Below are positions 33,606 to 45,718 of a stretch of 64,000 bases of DNA, one piece after another. Both the position numbers and the translations under genes were made by a program. This DNA comes from Bretschneidera sinensis (lineage: Eukaryota > Streptophyta > Magnoliopsida > Brassicales > Akaniaceae). The notes below the pieces were generated by a model. It saw nothing but the letters and a program-made list of their open reading frames with translations. It had not been told where the DNA came from and did no database searches. Each line of letters begins with the position of its first letter. Position 1 is the stretch's first letter. The DNA is taken from assembly GCA_023935145.1 (NCBI GenBank), contig CM043698.1, positions 33,265,001 through 33,329,000 on the forward strand, in the 5' to 3' direction.

Positions 33606-36600
33606 AGATAAAATTTTACTAATACTAATATAAAAATAATAATATAGAAAACTACTACTACTTATATTAGAACAAACAACCATCTAATAAAAAACTACTA
33701 GAATAAGCAAATACAAAATAGAAAACTATTTTTCCTAAACCAATTAGAATTATTCTTTATAGAGATTTGATCCAAAATCCCAACATATATAAATCATAAT
33801 TCTTTCAAATCCAGATGTTAGGGAGCAAAAGCTTTAGCTAATTCTTTTGGTTATTTTTTATTTCTCTCATTTTTCATCATTTTTATTAAATCCAAAAATG
33901 AAAAACATCCATTTTTTCATTATCTCAACGTTCTTATCCTCCTCTTTCCACAATAATTCTCTAACAGTCATATCCTCAATTAATGAGCTATTTGCTTCTC
34001 AAAAGTTCACAAATGATGTTAGAAATATGAGAGTTATGTAAGGAACTGATAGAAACTTGAATTGGATATGAGAGCTGATTATGACTTTCAATTATTTATT
34101 TTTAAAAAAAAAGAAATGCCTTTCAATTATTCATTGCAATAATAAGAAAGTCGTGATTTTAATTAACCAGAAAATCAATTGTGTGGTCAATTAAATAACT
34201 ACATTCTTTATACTGAGTTTGGCACCGCCTACTTTTGTGGTCCTCCATTGAATTCTTCTAAAATCTAGATTCTTATTTAGACCACAGTAACTTGCTTGAA
34301 TGGGCATTGCATTTGCCAATATAGAGTGAAATTTGTGCTACCATGTAAGAAGTAAAAGCCTTAATATGCAAGATTTGTCTAATGATGTCATCAGTGATGC
34401 AGATTGTTTGGAACATTTCATTCTTTAAGGTTCCCTTTTAGAGTTTTTGAAATTGTTTTCTTCTTTGTATAAACAAAAGTCATGTGGAACACTCTAAAAA
34501 AACATTTTTTTAAAATTGTTCTTTTTCTTCTCATAACTGTGTCAAAAAACTTGCTTTGATATTGTTTTAACTTTCAAAAAAACATTTTGATAGCTATAAA
34601 TCAAAATTATTATTAAACCAAACGATACTTAAATCATAAATCGGTTTAGTACAGATTTATAGTAAACTAAACGAAAACTTTTACTAATATCTTATTTGTT
34701 TGAATAGAAAGCACATTTTATAGTTCATAATAATTGTATGAGACATTTTTGGGTTATAGTCTTTATTTATAAAAGAGTTATATGTGAATAGGTCAAGACT
34801 AAACTCATTTTGCCTTTTATTATAGTATTAAAAAAACAAATATTGAAAAAAAACATCTTGAGATGTAGTATCAATCTTATTTTTACCTGATTTATAAAAT
34901 TATTTACCTGAAATGAAAAAGAAATTTGTACACTCAAAAGTTCATTTTTGCTATTAACATAATAACAAAAAGACTCGATCATTCTAATTTAATTAAGGTC
35001 TTTTAAGTAAATAGATTTACATTATTTATATTGAAGTAATGAAACAAATTACAATTATTTGACACATTTTAGTATGCATTTTCCACGCTAATGAATTTTT
35101 CCGTCCATGAAAATAGATTGTAAAAAGTATCAACAACCGATATCAAAAAATTATAATACTTATGATATATTAATACATTAATTATTAAAAATTGTTGAAC
35201 TTTTCAAAAAAAAAAGACGAAAGAAATGCATAACCAAAGTCCAACAAGATTTGAGCTTTCTTTAAAGTACAGGGCGGTGAAGAGGGAAGATTCGTAGAAT
35301 CTCTTTCAAAAGTAGCTCTGAATTTCTTCCTCCATTGTTTTTCTTTTCTTGCAAGGCTTTCCTTCTTTTTCTTCGAAACAACCTTTTCACTTGAAGGCGC
35401 GGGCACTTAATTAAACTTTTTATCCCAAAATTCAAACCTGTCCGCGTCAGCTCCCAGTCAGGGTTCCGCCCATCGCATCTTCGTGTGACGTCTGACCCAC
35501 CTGGCAAAGTGTCAGATGAGAAAACGTCGTTGTTGTTAGTCTCCATCGTTAAAAAAAAAAAAAACAAGTTTCTAGACGCGTCAGCAACAGTACATTAATG
35601 ATTAATGGAGGCGCCAAAAAGCCAATCGTGCGTACTAATAATGCTGTGTGACCCACGTGTACCTTTAATATTTTGTCTTTTACGGTGCGTACAAGGTTTT
35701 AACTCGTGTATCCGAGGTGGCTCCATGGACCGTACTTTGGTTACTTTTCTTATTTTCGGTCCGACAAAGAAAGATAGCATCGATCGTTTCCTTATTTGTT
35801 TCGAGCTATCAAGTAAAAATAAAATTCTACTATTTTGTTATTACTATTTATTAGGAGATATTTTTGTTGTTTTATTGCTTTTTAATTTTAAAAAACAGAT
35901 ATTATATAAACAAATTGCTCAAATTAATATGAAACTAGATTCTTTTTTTTTTTTGAATTAGAAAACTAATCTATCAAATGAGAAAAAATATTTAAGGTAT
36001 TTTATCGTAAGTAAAGTTAATTTTTATAATTGAAGAATAAAAATTAATAATTTTTTTCTTACTTTTCTATTGCACCAATTAACGGAAAAAAAAAAGCTTC
36101 CTATATTTATTTCTTAGTGGAGAAAAACTTTTATGATCATGTTCAGTAAAAGGTACCATCACAAGCGCTTTCCCTCTAACCCTGTTTTTTGGCAAACGAA
36201 GCCACTGAATATTTCTTGTTGTAGCTTTGCCGCAATGGTTAATACGCAAATTTGTTTTTTAAGGTTTCTGGTTAATTCAAAGTTGGTCCTTGAGATATTT
36301 TTGTTTTATTTTTTTAACGGTAAAGTAACACGAGTCGGTTTGTACACATAATATATTAAATTCATTCTTCTAAATGGATCAAAAATATACTATTCAATCT
36401 CAATCCAAGGTATTTGCAAGATAAATATTTGTAGATTGACAATTGAAAATATGATAATTAAAATCAACGACTTCGAGATTATTTCACAAGATTTTGATCG
36501 ATTCACTTATATCGATAGTTGATTTTTTTTTTCATTTAAGATCTTATTATTGTAATAATTTTCAATCATATCATTTTGTTAACTATTTAACTTTCTTTCT

Positions 36601-39600
36601 GTTATTTTCATGAATCTTTATCAACACTATAAAATTTTCTTTCTCGTTTTATCACGGAATCGAATAAAATGATCTTTTAAATGCATGAATATAATTTTTT
36701 TTTTTTTGTGTTTATAGAATTAAGTTACCCTCCTTAGTCCTTACCAAGAGCCAATTCAAAAAAAAAAAAAAAAATAGAAGTGGACGGTGCGAATTAGCTG
36801 TAAGTTAATAAAAACTACCTACTTTAATTTTTGGTGATAGTGATATTAGATTCTTCACAATAGAGAAATCGATCAAATCAAGTTATAGTTTGCAGGCAAT
36901 TCATAAACCAAACTTTGGATTTATTATAGGTATTAGCATGTTTTCATGTAGATGGGTAGGATTTTTTTTATTTAGGTATCACCTCAATGTTTGGTTGGCA
37001 TTGGTGGGGCTAACAAATGCCTTACCCTTTACCTAATACTTTTTAATGATAAACACATGAACTGTATTTTTATTTTCAATATATCACTGTGTAAATTATT
37101 GACAGAGCTAAGACTTTTATAATAAACACATGCTTTTTAATGATAAAAAAATAAATAAACACATGCCTTTTTATTCACTTAAAGGTCACAGATTATAAAA
37201 TATATATATATATATATATACATACCCCTTTGTTAATTTTCATATTTTACTGCAGGCGAAGTTAAGATTCATATTATCATCGTGACTAATTAACTCATAT
37301 TGATGTCAATTTTGTTTGGCAATTGAATTAATCGTTGGGATGCGATATTTACGCTGGTAAAGATAAAAAAGAAAAAAAGTCACATTAAAGAGTTTGAGGA
37401 AGATAGAAAAGATTGTGTCTTCATGAACTTTTCGATACCTAAACTAGTAAAACAAAAAAAGCAGAGAACAAAAAATAAAAAAAAAATTGTGATTGAATTA
37501 TGTGTATCTGTCATAATGAAAACTCCTTTAAAATAACATTTGAGTTCGTTTTAAAAAATAATTAACACTGAATATCAGAGTAAGATTAAGATTTTATAAA
37601 TTGAAGTGTCTTAATAAGACTAATGTTCTGATGTGAAATTATTATTTTACTTTTTACTACATATAACTATTTGATTGATCATCTTATCTTATTTATAAAA
37701 TTATCTTTTTATTCTTGAAAAGTACCACATATTATTACATCACTAAATGAATTTCTCTCCCAAATACAAGATAAAGTAATATTTAGATTTCCATTCAGAC
37801 TTGCATCATCCAAAAAAAAAAAAAAACAAGTCAAAATCGATATTAGGTATCACGTTTAATATCATGGCATTAGGCATAGCATTGACAAATGCAGCTTCTT
37901 TAGCTACCTAGCTAGCTAGGCCACTTGGTAAGAAATAAAAAATTGTAAACGAATAGAAAATTAAAAAAATTAAAAATTGAGAAGAAAAAAACATATATAT
38001 AATTATTGTTTTTCAACATGTTCAATAGATTAAATAAAAAGCAAAAGGAAAAAAATAGATTCCCCTTCTTTTCGTTTGTAAGTGAAAAAATGAAAATGAA
38101 AAATACTACTATTTCATCATTATTATTTTTCAAAGTATAAATGTTAAACGAAAGGTTTAAAATATGAGTAAATTGATATATAAAAGCGTGGACATTATTT
38201 TTTTTTCTTTTGCATTTTTAATCCACTCATTTTTGATACATATTAGAATTTTTTACTTTAGGAAGAAAAGTTTTGAGGGGAACCAAATTTTAGTCCTTGA
38301 ATTTTGATCATAATTTCAATTTAATCAATTTTCCAAAGAATTCATAGAGTGCATAAAACTATTTAATTCTTTTTATGAACTAGATAAGAAATACCATAAT
38401 CAATAATATAATAATAATAGCAAATCACAAGAAAATCAACACAAATGATTTTTACTTGAAAACTTTTCGATGTGAATGAAAAAACCATATGACATAATCC
38501 AAGCAAAAGCTTTCACAGCAAAAAAATAATAAAATTACACACGTATTCCCTAAACTATCCAAATGATCAACAAATTCTTAACCGACACCATAAAAATGAA
38601 TTTCGACTATAATTTATCAGATAAAAAGAAAAGATTTCACTAACCAAAATTGTTTAGTGATTTAGCAGGTTGCCGGCTTCGAAAAATATTTCGTCGGAAA
38701 AAAATCAACATCCTCTAAATTTAGCTACAACGCATCTTGAATTCTGGCATTTTCGCTGAAAATCATATTAGCCATCAATGAATATTAAAAAATATATTAT
38801 TAAATTATCATTTTGTCAAATTAAAAAATTTGACAGCATTTTAAAGTAAATATGAGTATAATGTTAACTTGCGACAAGTCGGTGCATACATAAAATGATA
38901 TAATTCATATATAATATTTCACATCTACCAATTCAAAAAAAATCTTCACCTTTACATTAATAATTTTCAAAAAATTTGACTACGTGCTTTTGAGGAAGGA
39001 CAGAACAATAAGGTTACCTCTTGAGACGTGCACATACATTAACTTGACCGCCGAGGTAGAAGAAACCTTGAAAGAAAGAAATTAAACTAATATATTTGTT
39101 TTGATATTAAATTAATATTCACATGCCTAAATTAATGGTGTCCAATCAGATTTTATGGGTGAACTACCTCGTTCTTTGCTTGGTGATTTGAAAATGAATC
39201 ACAAAGAGCTTGAAAAAAGACAAAAAAAAAAAACTTTCAAATTAGAGCAACAAAGAACTATAATTTTATTTGAAAGAGTTCATTTTTATTATTTTTACGT
39301 GAAAACGTTTAAAATCTGTTTTACTTGAAATTGTTTAATTTTGGTTTAAATCTCTTTAAACTTTAATTTTTCAAAACATTTTAGATTGTTAAAAAAAATA
39401 TTTAACACAGGTAATTTTTCTCATCCAATCAAATTACGACACGTGCCACTTTGAGATAGGTCTACCAACCAAGTGATCATGTGAATAAATCTTTTACACT
39501 GTGTACATGAGTACTAAAATCATTCCATCCTATGAAAACTTTGGACATGTTTGGGTAACTGTTTTCAATTTTTCAGTTTTTATCGAAAACTGAAAACAGT

Positions 39601-41964
39601 TTTATGATGTTTTCGGAAGAAAATCTGTTTAGATAGCTGAAACTCGAAAACTATTTTCAAAACAAAAAATAATGAAATGTTGTTTGGATAATTTTAAAAA
39701 TTAATTTAGAAGACATTAATTAACTTTTTATTTAAATTCTACCTCTAAATATTACGTATGTCTTCAATTTATTAACTTAGATATCGAAGAGTTTTCGAAA
39801 ATATAACTCCTCCAATCTCTTTAAAGTTTCTTTTTACTTTTGTGTGCGTATATACTTCATCTCATCCATTCGTTAGCCTTGCAAATTTTCGACAACAATA
39901 ACTATAAAACGGAACCTTATATTTTAGAAGAAAAAAAAAAGTGAAGTTAAATAAAAATCACATTCACTAAAATACAACTAGCCTGAAAAGCTTATAAAAG
40001 TCAACAATACTGTTTCAAACTTTCAATAATTAAAGGAACAGCCTTCCTCGGTTAACTTTTGACTCCCACACGTGACAACAAATGTTGACATTTACCTAAC
40101 TAATGATTTTCGAATTTATTTATTTTATTGATTAACATATATAGGCAGTATTGTTTTCTCTCTTCTTTTTTTTAATTCAAACTAGAAGCATCTTAAGTTA
40201 TGGCCCATTACATGATGAAAACCTCATAAAATGCATGTGCTTCGATTCGATACAATGATCAAACAGGGCTCCGTTATAAATTTGTAACAAGAGAAAATTA
40301 TATTAATTTCCCTGATATTGGAAGTATGATTTCAAAGAACCCTGCAAATACCATGAAACTGGATTTGAGTCGGTCTTTTAAGTAATTTCAAAAGGGTAAA
40401 CTTAGGTTAATTTGAACTTAGTATACAATATAGTTTTCCCAACTCCAATCCAACCAAATTGTTATGAGTTTTATAAATAACAAATCTGACTTAACCCAAG
40501 CAAATTTCGAATTAGACTCAAATGAAATTTAAATTGATTTGTGAAATCAAAATTAAATTTAAATAAATTAAGTTGGATCATATAAGATCGAATTATTAAC
40601 TTCTAATTGTTTGTTTGAATGTCAAACATAATTAACCAACTAACCATGCCATATATATGATACCCAAATTAAGTGTTTCTTTTTCATGAGTTTTATTTTT
40701 CCTTTTAGATGTTATCTGATACCTTCGACATATGTATTACGATCACCAATAAATAGATAATTAAATATAATTTATAATATATTAATGAGGTATTGGGTTA
40801 ATGATAAAAATGCAAACACTTAGGTTTGATCTAAAACCAAAAATCTCGCGTTCATTTCTAAGTGTGTGAGTTATTTATCCGATTTATAAATTAATTATTT
40901 CTCACTTTAAGTGGATAATATAACAATATTATAAGCTTTTGTAAAGATTATTATGAAATTATGTTGTGATCAAATTTGTTATTGTACTTGTGTAGAATTT
41001 TTTAAAATAAAAAATATCTTTGACCGTTATATTTTATTTTTATAATATATAAAATATTCTATGATTAAATTTAACTTACATGTTACAAGTTAGGGTAGAG
41101 TTCAAAAATCTATAACCTTTTAATAAAAAAAAACTCTAACTTTAATCCAACCCAAATAAAATTTGGTGAGATTTTTCAATCATAACTTTATTCAAAGGAT
41201 GAGGTGATAATGTTTTTATTGATAAAATATATTGTTTCATGTCGAACGGAAAAATAATAGAGTTATCAAATTTAAAATGATACTTCAATTAGTTTCAATA
41301 AAACATGAAATAACATACTTTACCAATAAAAATACTTTCATTTCATTACTCAATTAATCTTAAGCTTCATTATAAAGTAATTAATACATTCAATTATGAT
41401 TCCATTTTTTTGAAATATTGTAATTATGATAATTGAAATGAATTCTATAATTTAATATTTCATATAAAAAAATTTAAATATAAAAGTTTAATTGTAAATG
41501 AATTTTTTTTAATTTATTTAAAAATAAAATTAATTCCATTTTAAACGGGGTGTGTAGAGTCGATTTTCAAAACGTTAGTGTTAAAGAACTTTTTCGTAAT
41601 TTTCTTTATCTAGTTTAGAAAGAAAAGTAAAGCATCATAAGTCTACGAAGCGAGTAGACTCTTTCACAAACTCAAGCGAGTAGACATGACACCTTTCAGA
41701 GAAACAAACCTTTCGTGAATATAGTAGAAGATTCCGTCGTGATCACCAAGGAAAAACCACAACCAACCGTTTTTTCGGCCCCACAACCCACTCTCTCTTT
41801 AAAGTAAACCTTAACCTGGAATTTATCCCTAATCTAATAAGCTGTAACTCTCCATTGTTTGTACTTTTAATCTCCACACTAGTAACGGTTTTTCCCATTA
41901 TTTTAGCCTTTTTTTTCTCCCTTTCTGAGCTAAAATCACGATATTGCCAGCTCGGAATACAGTC
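33606..41964. other. Long AT-rich intergenic region, no gene supported
   Basis: About 8.4 kb. Recognised parts are a (TA)10 microsatellite at 37201-37220, a nested hairpin at 39557-39601 (AACTGTTTTCA ... TGAAAACAGTT) in a stretch that looks like MITE debris, and a short GTCTAC/GTAGAC palindrome pair near 41641-41660. A G+C-richer patch at 35400-35720 contains one CACGTG but only short open frames. Confidence 0.5.
37201..37220. repeat. (TA)10 microsatellite
   Basis: Uninterrupted TA dinucleotides in the intergenic region. Confidence 0.9.
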
Positions 41965-42338
41965 CACGTGACTCATTGCACGAGATTCCTGCGGTTCGAG
42001 GCGCGAAAAGCTAAACCGCCTTACTACAACTCGCCGTTTTTCTGCACGTGACCCCGAAAACTCTCCACCTTCCACGTGGAATTTAATTTCTCATCTTAAA
42101 AGCACTTTACTAATTTGATTTCTTAATTTGTTTTTATAGATTTATGGAGTATTTAAAAAATTAAAATTCACCGCTGTTTTACCATTTCTGCAAGAAAGCG
42201 ACGGAGAAGAGAAATGAAATCGGTCCGTCACTTTTCGTGGTAGGCCCAAACTGGGTCCCACGAACACGTGGTCACGACACCACGATACCTTAACAAGTGG
42301 CGTCAATCGGTTTACCGTTCAGATCTCACCTACACGTG
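41965..42338 (+). promoter_or_regulatory. Array of five G-boxes (CACGTG) upstream of TPP
   Basis: Perfect CACGTG at 41965-41970, 42045-42050, 42073-42078, 42265-42270 and 42333-42338. All lie about 280-660 bp before the putative TATA box of the TPP gene. Several have ABRE-like flanks (CCACGTGA, GCACGTGA, ACACGTGG). GGGTCCCAC at 42254-42262 resembles a TCP-factor site. G-boxes bind bZIP and bHLH factors, so response to ABA, sugar or light is a reasonable inference. Confidence 0.7.
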
Positions 42339-42444
42339 TTGGTTTTTGGTCGGCTCATCAAGTGTAACAATAAGCATCCTACATTACATCATTATTAATT
42401 AACTTAGTATTAATACAATTTAGTTAATTGAGAGTACTGAAAAA

Positions 42445-42470
42445 ATATATATATATATATATATATATAT
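42445..42470. repeat. (AT)13 microsatellite
   Basis: Uninterrupted AT dinucleotides between the G-box array and the TPP TATA box; its length could vary between alleles and alter promoter spacing. Confidence 0.9.
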
Positions 42471-42621
42471 TTTAAAACAAAAATAGACGAAATGAGTTTT
42501 ACTGATTTTTAATTGACTAAAATATATATAAGGGAGATTTTGTAAAATCTCAATTGTTTCCCAACTCAAGAACCGTGTTTGCCTCGTTAAACACGTCTCG
42601 TGCTTTTCAGCCATCAAACTC

Positions 42622-42629
42622 TATAAATA
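42622..42629 (+). promoter_or_regulatory. Putative TATA box of the TPP gene
   Basis: TATAAATA is followed 25-60 bp later by CT-rich sequence (CTTCTTCCTTTCTC) typical of plant start sites, so transcription probably begins near 42655. Confidence 0.6.
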
Positions 42630-44143
42630 CCAAACAATTTCGCCTCCAATTCCTTCTTCCTTTCTCTTTCAGTTAGGAGTTTATACATTTCTCATTCTCT
42701 CTCTGCGATTTTTAGGGTTTTTTGGTTTGCAACTTTACATCTTTGGAGGTGGTTTTCCCCCTTTAATTTCCACATATATATGTAATACATGTATTTAATC
42801 CTCACAAAATCTCTCGCGCATTTTGTATTGATTCCTTTGTTAGGTTTTTTATCTGAGAACTTGATTTAGAGATTGGTTCGTTGTTTGGTTGATAAGAAAT
42901 TGAAGTGGTTCTTACGTTTTCCTTTTAACTTGTGAAATCAGGTATGTTGCTTGACCATTCTTTCACTATTTTATTGTATTAAGAATTTTTATTTTCACTA
43001 CTGTAACATAGAATGCAGATAATTGAGTATTTTAGTCTCTTGATTCTTTAATCTGCTTTTGGATCCTCGATATATAGCTGCAGTTCTATTTGCTATTTTT
43101 CTTTTTGTAAGATCTATATTTGCGTTATCTCTGATGCTGTTTTTGCAATCACTTCCACAACTTTTATGGATCTTATCTTATGTATGTATCTGTCTGTTGA
43201 GATGTGCATGAAAGGAAGAAACAGCACTTCATGAATTAAACAGAGCTTTAATTTTTTTGTTCGTTTTGTTTGTTGCTAATATATTGCCATGAGTTTTTTC
43301 ATAGCTAGTTTCTTCCATATCTAAGCCTGTTTGAAGCTTTTGACTTTTTAACGCCACTGGTTTTTTATGAATTGATATTCTCTGATTAGAAGGGTTCATT
43401 GGATCTCTTATTGTTGTGGTATCTAGAAGTATCAGAAGAAAATGATATTGACAGCCATTTATTTATTTTTCTTTAATTTAGTAAAAGGTTCTATTTCATC
43501 GGTTGTAAAAATGGTGAAATTTTCAAACGTGTCCTAACCACTTTCCCTTTGACGTAAAACCTGAAAATGGTAAAAAAAGCTTATGACCTTTGAATGGGAA
43601 AACTCTGAAGAAGTTTTATCAACATTGACTTGGTATGCAATACACTTTTTGTTATTATAACAAAAACCATATGCTTTCACACTCTCGCTCGTTTAACTTT
43701 TGACTTTATTTCTAACTTATCATTTTGGGTAGAAGGTTGGATATAAGAACATGTTCAAATGTTTTAGGGTTGATTTTATTTTATTTTAATTTTTTCATCC
43801 ATCTAGAAAATCCATAATTTCTATCCATATTTTCAGATAGAAGCTGTGTAACAGAATTTTATTACTTTTATTTTCCATTTTTCTGTATTTAATTGATCTT
43901 CTTTTTCTTTTTATTTTGTCCCCTTTTAATAATGGTTGGGCCTAAAGTTCATGATCGTTTTGGTAGTTGAAGTGTCTTTTCAATATCGTAAGGTGAAATT
44001 GAAATTTCATTTTCTGTTTATATTTTGTTTATTTATTTATTTTAGTGTGAATTTATCTATTAAACTTAGAAAATAGTGTATCAGATCTACAAATGCTACA
44101 ATCCAGGCCCATGCAGGCCCACAGTCTGTATAATATAACACTC

Positions 44144-44169
44144 ATATATATATATATATATATATATAT
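44144..44169. repeat. (AT)13 microsatellite in the TPP leader intron
   Basis: Uninterrupted AT dinucleotides. Confidence 0.9.
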
Positions 44170-45414
44170 CTAATACTGTTATGCATTATATTTTTTGATG
44201 CTAGACAAATTGGTTGGGTTAACAATTATTTCTCATTTATACCTTCTTAATTCATGGATGCATCTAGACCAAGAAATGTTGTAGTATAATAAGTGATGCA
44301 ACATGTCATAGCTGGTGAGATGGATCATACGTGGAGATAATGAAACTAATTTAAAATATGGTTATAGGACTTCACAGTCTATGGCTTGTCTTCCTTTCAA
44401 AATGCATGTTGAACTATACAATATGTTGTTCTCAAATTTTCAATATCAGAAACTCTCTCTTTTTGCACTCTTAACGAACAACAATTTCTTGATTTTTGCC
44501 CGTGTCTTAAAACATACCTCCTTGTTCCTCCTGTCAGTATAGAAGTTAATTAGTATATATTTTACGGTAATATGAATATTCTATACTTAAATGTCTTATC
44601 CTTTTGGCTGAGTTCCTACATTGATTTTGTTACTTTTTATGTATATATGGTTAACCCACCCCCATAAAATAAGAAGATGACTGATTTAGTGTTTTTTATG
44701 TCATAAATGATGTATGCTATACTTTACATTGGTAGCTCAATTTAAAATCTATTCAAAACCTTTTTTTTTGGTTATAATTGGAGTGGGCAAGCTAATTCCC
44801 TAAGAATTAACAAAAATAGTGAGCAAAAATTTGGGTATGGGTGAGCTTAACATTGTAACGGAATCCTACAGTTTCCAGTGGTTAAACTTGAGAAGAATGA
44901 TGAGAGTTGCATCACTCCCATTATGAATTCGCTTCCTAATCCTTTTGAGTTTTATAGGCGTGAACAATCTTTCTACTTAATGGTTTAGTAATAGCCTATT
45001 AGAATAGAGTGTCTTTCTCTTGCTGGTAAGTTATCAATAATTTCTGTTTTCAGACTCAGATTTGTCCTTATTCAAGTTTTTGTATTTACTATTATTGCAT
45101 TTCTTGAAAACGTCAATATGATTGTAAGTCCTGGATTTTAGTACTCTGTAAAGTGTAATCAGCCTTAGGCGTTATTTATATTAATAATTGGTTGTCATTG
45201 CTACAGTTAAATTATTGTTTGTGGACAAAGAAATGTTCTTTAGGACTCTTTTCCTTCAATGAGTGGATTACAATTTTTCCATAAATTATTCTGTTACTTA
45301 TAAATTATTTAATGCCTATTTTTACTGTGCTTCAGGTCAGAATCAGGTCTCTGTTTTTTAGTTTTTCAAGCTGTATACAATCTTGAGTAAATAATGTTCA
45401 GGTACCTACCATAA

Positions 45415-45612
45415 ATGCGGTGTGGCTTTGGAGATGAGAAGGTATAAAATAATTCGAGTGCATGTTCTGTTTGGGTAACACCTTCATGTTTGAAGCATTT
45501 TTACTTTCATAACCAGCTTTCAGGAAGCCTGCGATTGATGGACTGCTCACCCACCAGCAGTGACAAGAAAACATTGAAGAGGTGGTTTTTCATAGACAAA
45601 AGGGTTGGGTGA
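45415..45612 (+). promoter_or_regulatory. Upstream ORFs in the TPP leader
   Basis: Three short ORFs precede the TPP start: 45415-45447 (MRCGFGDEKV), 45434-45478 (MRRYKIIRVHVLFG) and 45538-45612 (24 codons, beginning MDCSPTSSDKK and ending FFIDKRVG). A possible intron (donor AAG/GTATAA at 45442, acceptor CTTTCAG at 45512) would change the first two. I recall conserved-peptide uORFs upstream of Arabidopsis TPPF and TPPG, but cannot compare the peptides here. Confidence 0.4.
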
Positions 45613-45718
45613 AAATTCTTCACAATAAGTTGCATAACTGTCTTTGACCTAGTAACAGAGTTATCATATACACTTGGTTTATATACTATAAGTTCATTTT
45701 GCAAGCATTGTGGAGGGA

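Larger units (their letters stand above)
42655..45718 (+). other. TPP 5' leader with probable leader intron
   Basis: A likely first non-coding exon runs from about 42655 to a good donor (AAATCAG/GTATG) at 42941/42942. A long T-rich, intron-like stretch follows, and CAG acceptors appear after about 45330 (for example TGCTTCAG ending at 45335). The last 300 bp before the ATG carry several small uORFs. An (AT)13 microsatellite sits at 44144-44169. Exact splicing cannot be read from sequence alone. Confidence 0.55.

Noticed and set aside
35262..35546. A 94-codon minus-strand ORF beginning METNNNDVFSSD in a locally G+C-richer patch
   Set aside because: No recognised family, no clear promoter or splice support, and basic low-complexity composition in its second half. 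It could be real but cannot be supported from sequence.
41743..42075. A 110-codon minus-strand ORF overlapping the G-box array
   Set aside because: No family resemblance, low-complexity Arg/Lys-rich start, and better explained as promoter DNA of the TPP gene.
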